Of a stretch of DNA of 64,000 nt, positions 9,736 through 19,696 are shown piece after piece. The position numbers and the translations under genes are program-made. The DNA is from Alistipes sp. GTDB taxonomy: Bacteria > Bacteroidota > Bacteroidia > Bacteroidales > Rikenellaceae. The stretch lies in NCBI GenBank assembly GCA_021202985.1, contig JAJQCA010000014.1, positions 1 through 64,000 on the forward strand, in the 5' to 3' direction. The first letter of the stretch is position 1. Each line of letters starts with the position of its first letter. The notes below the pieces were generated by a model, which saw only the letters and a list, made by a program, of their open reading frames with translations, had not been told where the DNA came from and searched no databases.

Positions 9736-10908
9736 TTAAAGGGCCAGCGCGTAAATTGCCGCCACGTCGCTTTCCGAGAGTTTCATAAAATTACCGACCG
9801 TGCCGCGCCCTTCCACGCAGCGGGCGGCCATCTGCCCGAGGCGATCAGAACCGATGCCCGCGTCGGGCAGCCTCACGGGCAGGCCCATTCTGCGGTACCA
9901 GCCTTCGAGGCGTTCGATCATTTCGGCGACTATTGCGTCCGCATCGTCCAGCGGCAAAGAGACATCGAAGACGCGGGTGGCGAACTGCACGAATTTGACC
10001 CGGTGGACCTTATACGCATATTTCATCCACGCGGGAAATACGATGGCCAGGCCCGCCCCATGGGCTATGTCGTACATGGCGCTCAGCTCGTGTTCGATAT
10101 CGTGACTGCCCCAGTCACCTATACGGCCGGCACCCAGCAGGTTGTTATGCGCTATGGTGCCGAGCCACATTATTTCCGCGCGCACGTCGTAGTCGCACGG
10201 GTTTTTCATGGCCAGGGGACCGTTCTCCAACACCGTCCGCATGGAGGCTTCGAGCAGCCGGTCGGTGAAATCCACGTGCGGCGTACGGGTAAAGTAGCGC
10301 TCCATAAGGTGGGCGAGGATATCCGAACAGCCGTTGGCAATCTGCGCGGGCGGCATCGAGAAGGTAACCTCCGGGTCGAGCACCGCAAATCGTGGTATCA
10401 GGTGTCGGCTGCCTATATACCTTTTATAATCTCCCTCTTCGTTGGTAACTACCGAACTGTCGGAAGATTCGGACCCTGCCGCGGGTATCGTAAGCACGAC
10501 CCCGACCGGAAGCGCCCCCTCCACCTTGAGGCTCCCGTCCATATAATAGTCCCATATATCCCTTCCGGCTACTACCCCGGCTGCTATGGCCTTGGCGGAG
10601 TCTATCGTACTCCCCCCGCCCACGGCAAGGATAAAATCGATACCCTCTTGTCGACAAAGTGATATCCCCTCTCGCACGAGCGATAGGCGCGGGTTGGGTT
10701 TCACTCCTCCCAGCTCGGTAAACCTGAGGCCAGCGTCGCGGAGCGATTCGACTATCTTGTCGTACAGCCCGTTACTCTTAACGGAGCCACCGCCGTAATG
10801 AAGCAGAACATGCGTGGCTCCGCATTCTTTCGCCAGCCGGCCTGTTTCCGACTCCGTGCCCCGTCCGAATACAATCCTCGCGGGGTTGTAATATTCAAAA
10901 TTTACCAT
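9736..10908 (-). CDS. Iron-containing (group III) alcohol dehydrogenase, butanol-dehydrogenase/YqhD-like
   Basis: These cytosolic metal-dependent enzymes reduce aldehydes to alcohols with NAD(P)H. The 390-aa protein is full length. The nucleotide-binding region shows AVGGGSTIDSAKAIAAG. Metal ligands are visible as the Asp and His of SDILAHLMERYF and the His residues of HDIEHELSAMYDIAHGAGLA. It lies between a glycyl radical enzyme and that enzyme's activase, so it probably reduces the aldehyde made by the GRE, or lactaldehyde from deoxysugar breakdown, to regenerate cofactor. FucO (lactaldehyde reductase) belongs to the same superfamily, but this sequence looks closer to the BDH/YqhD branch. 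The physiological substrate is inferred only. Confidence 0.9.
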   Translation of the reverse strand: MVNFEYYNPARIVFGRGTESETGRLAKECGATHVLLHYGGGSVKSNGLYDKIVESLRDAGLRFTELGGVKPNPRLSLVREGISLCRQEGIDFILAVGGGSTIDSAKAIAAGVVAGRDIWDYYMDGSLKVEGALPVGVVLTIPAAGSESSDSSVVTNEEGDYKRYIGSRHLIPRFAVLDPEVTFSMPPAQIANGCSDILAHLMERYFTRTPHVDFTDRLLEASMRTVLENGPLAMKNPCDYDVRAEIMWLGTIAHNNLLGAGRIGDWGSHDIEHELSAMYDIAHGAGLAIVFPAWMKYAYKVHRVKFVQFATRVFDVSLPLDDADAIVAEMIERLEGWYRRMGLPVRLPDAGIGSDRLGQMAARCVEGRGTVGNFMKLSESDVAAIYALAL

Positions 10909-11039
10909 AATAATTATCTTTCGTTTGTTTCATATTATGCTGTTTGTTCTTTATTCATGCCAATATATAAAATAACCCGGGTCAAACCCTCTGCGAGTCG
11001 GTTAAAAGTGGTATTTTTATTCAAACAAAGGTTATTAAT

Positions 11040-11948
11040 ATGGTCACGGATAAAGGTATAATCTTCGATATCCAACATTTCTGCACCCATGACGGTCCCG
11101 GTATCCGGACCACGGTCTTCCTTAAAGGATGCCCGCTGAGTTGCGTCTGGTGCCATAATCCGGAATCGCAGGGGTTCCGGCCCGAAATTCTCTACCACGC
11201 GCAAAAATGCGTGGGATGCAACGCCTGCGAGCAGGCCTGCCCCCACCACGACAGCTACGCAATCCTTGCGGATGCCGCCATGCGCCGGCAACTGTGCCGC
11301 GGCTGTACCCTATGCCGCGAAGCGTGCCTTTACGGTGCGCTTGAAACCGCCGGAAGAACCGTTACGGCCACCGCGGTAATCGATGAGGTGGCAAAGGACG
11401 CCGCCTATTACGAAAACTCGGGCGGTGGGGTGACCCTCTCCGGAGGGGAAGCGTTGGCGCAACCCGGATTCAGCCATGCAATACTTCACGGCACAAAACT
11501 CCGCGGCATACACACGGCAATTGAGACCTCGGGATATTGCACGGAGAGCGACCTGCTGAAACTCGCCCCGGTAACCGACCTTTGGCTTTGGGACGTGAAA
11601 CTGCTCGACCCCGCACTTCACCGGCGGCTCACCGGCGTCGAACTTCAGCGCATCACGACAAACTTAGCAACCCTGTCCCGTACCGGCGCCCGAATCATCC
11701 TGCGCGTGCTGTTCGTACCTGAACTGCATGGCGGCGACCAGTATATCGGGCAACTTACGCGGCTGGTCTCAACGTTGGCCGTCCGGCCCGGCATCGAAGT
11801 CATTCCTTACCACAGGCTGGGCCTCTCGAAACGGGCCAAACTGGGTATCGACTCCGGCGAAGGCTTCTATCGCGAACCCCCCCACGAAGAACTGACAGCT
11901 TTCAAAGAACGCCTCGGGCATGCGCTCGACTTACGGATGGACTCTTAA
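11040..11948 (+). CDS. Glycyl radical enzyme activase (radical SAM)
   Basis: This enzyme uses S-adenosylmethionine and a [4Fe-4S] cluster to place the radical on the glycine of a partner GRE. The 302-aa protein shows the activase signature HDGPGIRTTVFLKGC followed by CPLSCVWC (Cx3Cx2C, the SAM cluster). An inserted ferredoxin-like segment has two more cluster motifs (CVGCNACEQACP and CRGCTLCREAC). That insert is typical of activases for non-PFL GREs, agreeing with the C-x-E active site of the GRE at 7338-9585. It is divergent from the ADH gene with 131 bp between them, and its stop lies 2 bp from the end of the convergent GH106 gene. Confidence 0.92.
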   Translation: MVTDKGIIFDIQHFCTHDGPGIRTTVFLKGCPLSCVWCHNPESQGFRPEILYHAQKCVGCNACEQACPHHDSYAILADAAMRRQLCRGCTLCREACLYGALETAGRTVTATAVIDEVAKDAAYYENSGGGVTLSGGEALAQPGFSHAILHGTKLRGIHTAIETSGYCTESDLLKLAPVTDLWLWDVKLLDPALHRRLTGVELQRITTNLATLSRTGARIILRVLFVPELHGGDQYIGQLTRLVSTLAVRPGIEVIPYHRLGLSKRAKLGIDSGEGFYREPPHEELTAFKERLGHALDLRMDS

Positions 11949-11950
11949 AT

Positions 11951-14900
11951 TTACAATTCGGCCTGGTACTCGATATATACCGGACCGGTCAAGCCTGACA
12001 TCTGCAGGGGCGAATCCGGCCCCCATGTGTTATACGGTGCGTATGTTCCCCTCTGTTCCCGTGGGAGCCTGCTGTCGCCGATAAGACGGTTTACCCAGGT
12101 GTTGGCGACCTCTATTTCTATATTGTTTACCCCTTCGGTAAGCATCCCTGTTACATCCACGCTGTACGGAGGAGTCCATGCGCCGCCGGCATACCGGCCG
12201 TTGACGTAAACTTTGGCAGTCACTCCTACCCCGCCCAGGTAGATGCGGCCGGCACCTCCGGCCGTGATACCGGCCAGTTCTATCTCCTTACGGTACCGGA
12301 CCATACCCGAATAGTACCTTATACTGTCCTCGTCCGAAAGTGCGAGGTCGCACAACTGTTCGAATACCCGCACACCCGATGGTCCGCGCCTTTCAGACTG
12401 GAATTCAACCTCCCACGGGCCGTGGACCGGCAGCCTGACTGTTTCGACCGCCAGGCCGGACGCCGACCCGACAGGGACGGGTTTGCGGCCGGCCCTGCCG
12501 GCCACTCCGCCGAATACCACGAAACAACTCTCGTACGGGTGAAGTTCCAGTGCGACTCCGGTATAACCGGCAGAAGGAGAGGTAGTATCAACGGTGCGGA
12601 TGCTGCCGTCCACCGGGTTCCAAATCCCGGCCGGGCTTCCCGATACCCTGAACCCGGCATCGAAAGCTATCCGATCCGCGGACTGGTTGCTGACAAAATA
12701 TATATCGCCGTCTTCGCAGGTCCGGTGGCCGTATAGAACGGGTACGTCCTTGTCGGTGGTAAAGTCGGGGCCGCAACCCGTAAGGGCCAACGCCTCCTCC
12801 ATGCCGATACCGCACATTACCACACCTTGTCCTACACGGACATGGTTCTCTCCCGGCGGTATGCGGCCCCACAGCCTTGCCGAAGCCTCCCGGACACGGT
12901 CGTCCGATTCGGGATAGCCCTCCAGGCTTGGAGACCGTTCCGGCGCCGGGCCCAATACCGCCGCTCCGCGGCGCACCAGCTCCTCTATTTTTTCAAGCAG
13001 TTCCGGCCTCATGGTCGCAAGGGGCGGAAGAACGAGGATATCGTATTGCGTGCCGTGGGGCAGGGTCAGCTTCCCGTCCCGGACCGTGAGCCTGTCGAGT
13101 ATCACCTCGCCGTTTATGTAGTCGAACTGGTAGCCGGGCGGCAGGGGCGGGTCCGTTATTCCCGTCATCTTTGGCGCGTCCTCGCCGATAAAATAAGCCA
13201 CGTCAGCCACATTAAGTCCCTGCTGCAACATAAAGTTGACGCGTTTAAGATAGGACGTGAACAGGTCGAGGTGCGGAAACCAGGTATTCATCCGGTTGAA
13301 TTCGTTGCCGAACTCTGCATTGTAACCGGGCGGCACCGGGTCTTCGTACTGCGCGAGGTAGAGGTGCAGCAGCGTGTTGTTTATACCTTCGGCGAAGAAC
13401 TTGTCGCCGCGGGGTTTCATTACCGCCGGGTAGCGGCTGAACGGCGGTCCGCCGCAGGTGAACGATTCGGCGGAAACCTTCGTCTTACCGTAAATATGGG
13501 CGGCTGAAGAGGCAGCCCTGTTCTCGATGTCGCCCAGCGAGCCTTCGCTCCAGAATTCGCCCGCTATCTCGTCCGACTGCCCACCGTACTGGAGGAACTC
13601 TCCGGGGAAGCCCCAGTGGCCGTAATTTTCGAGCCACAGCGTGAGGCCGTGGTCGTGGGCAATCTTTCTCATACCACCGATATGCTCATAGGATATCTTA
13701 TCGGCCACCATCCGGCGCAGGTCCCAAAGGAACCGGTCGGATTCCTCCCGGCTGCCTACCACATGGCCGTAGTAGACGGGCAGGTAAGGCAGGGCGTCGT
13801 AACCGTACGTTTCCATAAAATCCTCCAGGAAGGTATCGGTAAAGTTCTGGCCTCCCTTCTCGTAACTGTCGGCCACTACCACGCGGAAGGTGCGTCGGTC
13901 TTCAGCCGGAATCCGTTCCATAATCCGCCCCAGGAAAGAGTCGAAATGGTGCCTGAGGAAGGCCGAAGTGAGTTTGTCCACTTCCAGGCCGGTACCTTCG
14001 CCCGCCGCGGGGCTGTTCACGCTTCCGGTAGGCAGCATCCCGAGGCGCATGATCTCCCACCGACCCTCGGGAGCGTCCCACCGTATGTTTCCGTCACTCA
14101 TGGCGGCTGTTATATCCAGGACTTCGTCCTTACTTACGGCCAGTTCCCGGTCTTCGGCGCCGGGCTGGGTTCGCCACTGATATTCCTGCCAGTAAGGCAG
14201 CGGACTCTGGAACATCTTGGCGAGAGTCTTCTCAGGGTATCTCTCCACTTTGGGAATAGCGGACAACTCTATCCCGGAGATGCCTCCTCCGGGCGAAAGC
14301 GAAGAGAGTACGAAGCGGAACCGGGTGGCGGTTACCGCGGGAGTGCTTATTACAATCGGTGCGTACGGGTCGAACCCGAGTTCCCGGCCGGGTATGGTGC
14401 GGTCGATATCGAACTCGGCTATGGTACGGTAACCACCGTTTTCCGGCACCTGCAATTCTGCATGGGCACGTGTGGGACGCTCCAAAGTCCTCACTATGAC
14501 ACTCCGCAGAGTAAACGGATTGTCGGCAGTTATGTCGAACAGTACCCGGTTGTGAGAAGGGTCGAAGGCTATTCCCGTGGAGGGATCGCCGTCCAGGAGA
14601 ATCTCCGCATCGTGGTAGCGTGGGGTGGAGGTCATTGTGGAGTTGGTACGGTCCAGCACCGCTTCACCCTCCCCCTTTACGGGAATAGCGAGTACTTTCA
14701 CGTCCTGCATTCCTTCCGGTGCCTCGGGCGCCGGGACCTCCACCGGCCCGCCGCCGTCCACCATAACAGAGGAGCAGGCCAGGTATCGCATGGATTGTGT
14801 GGGATCAATCCACGGTCCTCCGGCCTGGCTCCAGCCCGGGCAATTGAATATGCCTATTTCTATATCGAGTTCCGATGCTTTTTTCAGTGCCGTATGCAGG

Positions 14901-15214
14901 ATATGCCACCACTCCTCGGTAAACAGCTTTACGGGACCCTGGGGGAGTACTTCCGGCCCGAATCCGATATTTCCTATAAATGCCCTGTTTATACCTGCCT
15001 GTTTCATGGATTCGAGGTCCTTTACCACCCCTTCGGCGGATATGTTACCGGAAATCCAATACCAGTAGACGGACGTCTGTATCGAGTCGGGAGGGTTTCG
15101 GAATCCCTCTTCCAGCCTGTCGGTCAATGTGGCCCGAGTGCCCTTGCCACAGCCCGCCGTGCAGCCGATTACCGCAAGGAGCAGAAAAGCTCCTGCAAAT
15201 TTCTTCAAGTTCAT
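11951..15214 (-). CDS. Glycoside hydrolase family 106-like alpha-L-rhamnosidase, lipoprotein
   Basis: GH106 enzymes release terminal alpha-L-rhamnose, for example from rhamnogalacturonans. The 1087-aa length fits the family. The N-terminus is a lipoprotein signal (LLLAVIGCTAGCGKG). The family opening follows: FRNPPDSIQTSVYWYWISG, then DLESMKQAGINRAFIGNIG. The C-terminal part (GPWEVEFQSERRG...IRYYSGMVRYRKEI and the Y-V-N-G strand region) is the beta-sandwich carbohydrate-binding module usual in GH106. A -7 box (CAAAATTA read in reverse, 15234-15241) lies 20 bp before the start. It is divergent from nothing and sits in the same orientation as the HTCS, suggesting HTCS control. Specificity is a family-level inference. 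Confidence 0.85.
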   Translation of the reverse strand: MNLKKFAGAFLLLAVIGCTAGCGKGTRATLTDRLEEGFRNPPDSIQTSVYWYWISGNISAEGVVKDLESMKQAGINRAFIGNIGFGPEVLPQGPVKLFTEEWWHILHTALKKASELDIEIGIFNCPGWSQAGGPWIDPTQSMRYLACSSVMVDGGGPVEVPAPEAPEGMQDVKVLAIPVKGEGEAVLDRTNSTMTSTPRYHDAEILLDGDPSTGIAFDPSHNRVLFDITADNPFTLRSVIVRTLERPTRAHAELQVPENGGYRTIAEFDIDRTIPGRELGFDPYAPIVISTPAVTATRFRFVLSSLSPGGGISGIELSAIPKVERYPEKTLAKMFQSPLPYWQEYQWRTQPGAEDRELAVSKDEVLDITAAMSDGNIRWDAPEGRWEIMRLGMLPTGSVNSPAAGEGTGLEVDKLTSAFLRHHFDSFLGRIMERIPAEDRRTFRVVVADSYEKGGQNFTDTFLEDFMETYGYDALPYLPVYYGHVVGSREESDRFLWDLRRMVADKISYEHIGGMRKIAHDHGLTLWLENYGHWGFPGEFLQYGGQSDEIAGEFWSEGSLGDIENRAASSAAHIYGKTKVSAESFTCGGPPFSRYPAVMKPRGDKFFAEGINNTLLHLYLAQYEDPVPPGYNAEFGNEFNRMNTWFPHLDLFTSYLKRVNFMLQQGLNVADVAYFIGEDAPKMTGITDPPLPPGYQFDYINGEVILDRLTVRDGKLTLPHGTQYDILVLPPLATMRPELLEKIEELVRRGAAVLGPAPERSPSLEGYPESDDRVREASARLWGRIPPGENHVRVGQGVVMCGIGMEEALALTGCGPDFTTDKDVPVLYGHRTCEDGDIYFVSNQSADRIAFDAGFRVSGSPAGIWNPVDGSIRTVDTTSPSAGYTGVALELHPYESCFVVFGGVAGRAGRKPVPVGSASGLAVETVRLPVHGPWEVEFQSERRGPSGVRVFEQLCDLALSDEDSIRYYSGMVRYRKEIELAGITAGGAGRIYLGGVGVTAKVYVNGRYAGGAWTPPYSVDVTGMLTEGVNNIEIEVANTWVNRLIGDSRLPREQRGTYAPYNTWGPDSPLQMSGLTGPVYIEYQAEL

Positions 15215-15233
15215 ATAGGTAGGTTTGCTGCTC

Positions 15234-15241
15234 CAAAATTA
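15234..15241 (-). promoter_or_regulatory. -7 box of the GH106 gene
   Basis: TAATTTTG on the minus strand matches TAnnTTTG exactly. No clear -33 box is seen at the right distance, which is common for promoters that need an activator such as an HTCS. Confidence 0.45.
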
Positions 15242-15390
15242 CCGGGAACCCGGCGGGACACCTCCCGCGTATTATCCATTTTTTAACTCATTTGTTGCGG
15301 TCAGGGCGGAGGCAGGGCGGAGCACGGGATATGCGAAGGAATTCTCAGTGTTTTGTACCGGGGGAGAGCATGTCACGAATCCCGGAAAGT

Positions 15391-18300
15391 TCAGACGGAT
15401 TTTTTATAATCCTTGGGGCTGACGCCGAACTGCTTCTTAAAGCAGAGGGAAAAATGGGAATGGGTACCGAACCCGAGCATATCCACTATTTCGGCCACGC
15501 TGTAACGGCCCGTTTTCAGCAGTTCGGCGGCTTTATTGAGTTTGTAGACCCTTACGAAATCAAGCGGCGACTCGCCGGTGAGGAATTTTATCTTCCGGTA
15601 GAAACTCGTTCGGCTGAATGCCATTTCCTTAGCAATCGCGTTGATATTGAGGTTTACGTCCGAAAGGTTGTCGTCAATTAGTTTGTAGAGTTTGCCGAAG
15701 AACTTCATATCGAGTTCGTTCAACGGCATTTTACCGGATTCCTCCCCTGCCCCGGTCCCGGTTTCGGCCGCTACGCCGGGAGTTCGCAGCATAAGTTTTT
15801 TCAGCCGCTCCATATTGAGGAACATGTTTGCGACCGACATCCGGAGAATTTCGGGATTGAAGGGTTTATTAATGTAAGCGTCGGCACCTGCCTTGTATCC
15901 GGCGATATGGTTATCGTCGAGCGTTTTGGCCGTAAGCATCACTACCGGTATGTGGCACAGGTCCGGGTCGTTCTTAACGGCCGAACAGAAGCTGTAACCA
16001 TCCATACGCGGCATCAGTACATCGCTTATCACGAGGTCTACCCTGTCGCGGCGGCATATTTCGAGTGCCGCTGCCCCGTCCGGGGCGTCGAGCACACGGT
16101 ACGAGTCGTCGAATATGGAACGGAGAAATTCCCGCAGTTGTTCATTATCCTCGGCAATAAGTACCGTCGGCCGTTCCGGTTCGCATGTCGGCTGCACCGG
16201 TGCACCGGAACTCCGGCTGTCATGTTCGCCCGCCGCCGCGCTGTCTGCGGCCGGGGCCGGTGCTTCAGCTGCGAATTCACCTTCGCTGAAGAACTCCCTG
16301 TCGCATGGAAGCACGAAGCTGAATACCATCCCTCCGCCTGCCCTTCTTTGCGCAGCTATCCGGCCTTTATGCACTTCAGTCAGGGTCTTTACATAATGAA
16401 GACCGATTCCCTGACCCGGTATATTCTTGGAAAGTATATTATCCCGGCCAAACCGCTTGTAACGGGTGAACAGGTCCGGCATGTCTTCCTCTTTAATACC
16501 TATACCCGTATCGCATACCCTTACGTACAGACACTGGCCGCAGGACGGTCCCCGGGAGAATTCCCCGGGAAGGACATCCGTCACCGACATTTCTATCAGC
16601 ACCCTGCCGCCCGAGGGTGTGTATTTCAAAGCGTTCGAGAGCAGGTTGCCCAATATCTTACCCAGTTTGTCCCCGTCTATGTAACAAGGTTGCAGCGATG
16701 GGTCCGCCGAAAGTTCCACCGTGATATTTTTATCGAGCGCGAAATAGGAATAAGTCTGTATAAGTTCGTTGGCAACAGTGAGCGGATCTATCTGCGATAC
16801 GGCGAGCGACATGGTGTCGCTCTCTATCCTGGCGAAATCCATCAACTGGTCAAGCAGTCGAAGCAGTTTAGCTGCGTTACGGTCTATCAGGCCCAGCAGT
16901 TTGCCTCGCCGCGGTTCGTCCGGATTACCGCCCATCAACTCCTTGACCGGTCCGTAAATCATACTTACGGGTGTGCGTAGTTCGTGCGATATATTAGTGA
17001 AGAACCGAATTTTCATGTCGGCCAGCTCCTGCTCGTACTGCCTCTCTTTCTGCAAAATCGCAAGTCTCTCCCGGCCTATCCGCGTGTTCGTATATATACG
17101 AAGGTATAACAGAAGCAAGGCGAGGCCTATTACAAAATATGCCGCGACGGCCGGGCTGCTTAGCCACGGTGCCGCCACAACCCGCACCGCCAGCGAGGTC
17201 GAAGCATCGCTCCACGTGCCGTCGGTATCCTGCGCCCGCACTTCGAACAGGTACCGGCTCGGGGCGAGGTTAGAGTAGGTAGCCCGGCGGTAGCCGCTCA
17301 CATAGTTCCAGTCCTCATCGAAACCCTGCAACCGGTAGGCATATTTAATTTTCTGCGAAGTGCTGAAATCTATGGCGCAGTAATCTATACTGAAAACGTT
17401 CTGGCGATGTCCGAGTTTAATGGAGGTCGTACGGGAAATATGGGTATCCAGTATACCGTCCGCATCGCCGGGGCGGATGCTACGGTTAAGAATTTTCAGG
17501 TCCTCCAATACCACGTCGAGCTTCCTTGCGGCACCGGTCACCTCCGAAGGGTCGAAATAAGTAAGTCCGTGGTTTCCGCCGAAATAGACCTGGCCGCCGG
17601 CCGAATGCAGGACAGCCTTTTCATGGAACTGGTTACCACCCGTCCCGTCGTAGTCGAAATAATTGAACGTCTTTCCGTTAGTAGTATCGTACCGGGTAAT
17701 TCCCTGAGAAGTGCTCATCCATACCGTGCCGCGGCCGTCCTCGGTTATCGCAATAACGTCGTTCCCGGGCAAGCCCGTATCGGTGGAGAAAGTCCGGAAG
17801 GTACCTGCTATCCTGTCGTAACATACGGCTCCGCGGCCGTATGTGCCTATCCACAACTCCGAACGGTCGTTCTCATGGAGGAAAATAGCCCGTTCGGTAA
17901 AATGTTCCAGTCCGGGTACCGTGGGGAACGGGCGTATCTCGAGCGTACCCGGTTCGGCGAGGTAGAGTCCGTCGTCATAGGCAGAGAAGAGTATTTCACC
18001 CGATTTGAGCATGATTATACGGGTTATATTGTTCCATGTTCCGGGTAGCGGGAGCCGGAACGGCTCGGGTGAGTCGTCTGCGGGAAATATATAGATTCCG
18101 TCGGTCGACGAACCGGCCCATATCCGGCCCTGCCCGTCTTCGGTAAGGGCAACAATATCCGAGAGCACTTCGTAAACCCTGAAATCCCTGATTAACCCGC
18201 CGTCCACCGTGGCCCGGAGGATATATTTATCGAACCCGAGCCAAAGCCTGCCGTTGGAATCCACCAGTATCGACTGTACAAAGTGGCTGTATGCATCGCG

Positions 18301-19470
18301 GAACGGTGCGAAGTTGATTTTATCGTACGTCACGGAGCGCCCTTCCAATGTGTCGAACCACGTAAGGCCATGGTACCGGGTCCCAATCCAGAGATTACCG
18401 GCCCGGTCCTCTGCTATACAAGTCACGAATTTCCCGTCCGTGCACCTGTTGAGCGCCTTATTGCCGTTGAATCTCCGGGCCGCGTCCAGTTCCACGGTAT
18501 AGCCCTTGTCGAATGTCCCGAGCCAGAGGTTGCCGTCACGGTCACGGAAGCATGCGGTGTAGTGGCACGACGGGTCGCTACCCGGGTCCGGACGGTCCGC
18601 GGGACCGAACGCACCGGTACGGAAATTATAGACGAACAAGCCGTCGTTCATAGTGCCGATGAGCAGGTTATCCGGGTCGATCTCATGGAAGAAGGTTATT
18701 TGGAGCCGGGAAACGACCTCGTCGTATCGTTCGTTCAACTCACTCCGTTTCAACCTGTTACTCCACGGCTCGAGGGCAACGACCCCCTGGTTACAGCCGA
18801 ACCATATTTCGCCCGTTCGGGTCCGGTAACTGCACATTATGTCCAACCCGGGCGGCGTTTTCGCGGGAACTATCGACCCGAGGTTTTTGTCCATATGGTA
18901 AATGCCCTGCCCGTTGCGACCGCCGAGCCATAAATCGGAGTACTCGTCGGCTATTATTGTCTGGACTATAAACCCTTCCGTGCCGGCTACCACATCCATC
19001 ACCAGTTCCTGCCGGTCTATCTCCTTCACTCCGTTGTTCCCGCATACCAGCAGGCGGCCGTTGAATTCCAGAAACCCCTCTTCGAACGAGGCCCTTGCGG
19101 CCGGGTCGCGGTAGCCGACCCGGTCAAAATCCCCCGCCACGGGATTGTAACGGCATACACCTTTGTCGGTGGCTATCCACAATTCCCCACGGCTGTCCAC
19201 CAGGATGGCGGTTATAAGATCGGAAGGAAGGGTGTTTACGTCTTCCCTGTCGTGGAAGTAATGAAGATATTCGTACCCGTTATAACGGCAAAGGCCTTTT
19301 GCAGTGCCTATCCAGAGGTAGCCTTCACGGGTCTGGCCGAACGCGTTAATATGGCGGTTGGGGATATTGCCGTCCGGGATCGAACCCATGCCGGCCGCGG
19401 CAGTGAGGATGGCCGGACAGACAATGGCCCACAGAAGCAGGAATAACGGTAAAGATTTTTTTACAGGCAT
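15391..19470 (-). CDS. Hybrid two-component system regulator (HTCS)
   Basis: HTCS proteins sense glycan fragments in the periplasm and activate transcription of the cognate polysaccharide utilisation genes. All parts are visible in this 1359-aa chain: a signal/anchor at the N-terminus, a long sensor made of repeated propeller blades (LWIGT-type repeats) ending in a Y_Y_Y domain, a membrane helix near residue 780-800 (AAYFVIGLALLLLYLRIY), a histidine kinase with FFTNISHELRTP (His about 829), an ATPase domain (NALKYTPSGG, DTGIGI, GQGIGLHY), a receiver domain (VISDVLMP, Asp about 1150) and a C-terminal AraC-type HTH (residues about 1248-1359). Flanked by GH106, GH78 and SusCD genes, which are its likely targets. 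Confidence 0.96.
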   Translation of the reverse strand: MPVKKSLPLFLLLWAIVCPAILTAAAGMGSIPDGNIPNRHINAFGQTREGYLWIGTAKGLCRYNGYEYLHYFHDREDVNTLPSDLITAILVDSRGELWIATDKGVCRYNPVAGDFDRVGYRDPAARASFEEGFLEFNGRLLVCGNNGVKEIDRQELVMDVVAGTEGFIVQTIIADEYSDLWLGGRNGQGIYHMDKNLGSIVPAKTPPGLDIMCSYRTRTGEIWFGCNQGVVALEPWSNRLKRSELNERYDEVVSRLQITFFHEIDPDNLLIGTMNDGLFVYNFRTGAFGPADRPDPGSDPSCHYTACFRDRDGNLWLGTFDKGYTVELDAARRFNGNKALNRCTDGKFVTCIAEDRAGNLWIGTRYHGLTWFDTLEGRSVTYDKINFAPFRDAYSHFVQSILVDSNGRLWLGFDKYILRATVDGGLIRDFRVYEVLSDIVALTEDGQGRIWAGSSTDGIYIFPADDSPEPFRLPLPGTWNNITRIIMLKSGEILFSAYDDGLYLAEPGTLEIRPFPTVPGLEHFTERAIFLHENDRSELWIGTYGRGAVCYDRIAGTFRTFSTDTGLPGNDVIAITEDGRGTVWMSTSQGITRYDTTNGKTFNYFDYDGTGGNQFHEKAVLHSAGGQVYFGGNHGLTYFDPSEVTGAARKLDVVLEDLKILNRSIRPGDADGILDTHISRTTSIKLGHRQNVFSIDYCAIDFSTSQKIKYAYRLQGFDEDWNYVSGYRRATYSNLAPSRYLFEVRAQDTDGTWSDASTSLAVRVVAAPWLSSPAVAAYFVIGLALLLLYLRIYTNTRIGRERLAILQKERQYEQELADMKIRFFTNISHELRTPVSMIYGPVKELMGGNPDEPRRGKLLGLIDRNAAKLLRLLDQLMDFARIESDTMSLAVSQIDPLTVANELIQTYSYFALDKNITVELSADPSLQPCYIDGDKLGKILGNLLSNALKYTPSGGRVLIEMSVTDVLPGEFSRGPSCGQCLYVRVCDTGIGIKEEDMPDLFTRYKRFGRDNILSKNIPGQGIGLHYVKTLTEVHKGRIAAQRRAGGGMVFSFVLPCDREFFSEGEFAAEAPAPAADSAAAGEHDSRSSGAPVQPTCEPERPTVLIAEDNEQLREFLRSIFDDSYRVLDAPDGAAALEICRRDRVDLVISDVLMPRMDGYSFCSAVKNDPDLCHIPVVMLTAKTLDDNHIAGYKAGADAYINKPFNPEILRMSVANMFLNMERLKKLMLRTPGVAAETGTGAGEESGKMPLNELDMKFFGKLYKLIDDNLSDVNLNINAIAKEMAFSRTSFYRKIKFLTGESPLDFVRVYKLNKAAELLKTGRYSVAEIVDMLGFGTHSHFSLCFKKQFGVSPKDYKKSV

Positions 19471-19501
19471 AGGTCGGTAGCGGAATAAGTCTCCCCGGTA
19501 A

Positions 19502-19531
19502 CAAAATTAGTTAATTACGCGTGACGGCAAA
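19502..19531 (-). promoter_or_regulatory. Consensus promoter of the HTCS gene
   Basis: On the minus strand: TTTG (19531-19528), an 18-bp spacer, then TAATTTTG (19509-19502), ending 32 bp before the HTCS start. Both boxes match the Bacteroidales consensus, as expected for a constitutively made sensor. Confidence 0.75.
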
Positions 19532-19664
19532 ACGCCCGGCGGGGGTCTGGATAAATCGAGGTAAATTTTGAAACAAACCGGTTAATCGGCGGTTCAAAAT
19601 CCTGAGCGAAACAATTTCGGCAACTTTTGGGTATATCCCGCTAACCGGTCGGAGTGTTTTCGGA

Positions 19665-19672
19665 TAGTTTTG
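19665..19672 (+). promoter_or_regulatory. -7 box of the GH78/PUL operon
   Basis: TAGTTTTG fits TAnnTTTG exactly and lies 25 bp before the ATG at 19697. There is no TTTG at the normal -33 distance, consistent with dependence on an activator (probably the divergent HTCS). Confidence 0.45.
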
Positions 19673-19696
19673 ATGCAAACGCTAAAAAATCCGAAC

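Noticed and set aside
13616-15286. 556-aa plus-strand ORF antisense to the GH106 gene
   Set aside because: Long only because of GC-rich codon bias; the minus-strand GH106 protein carries all recognisable motifs.
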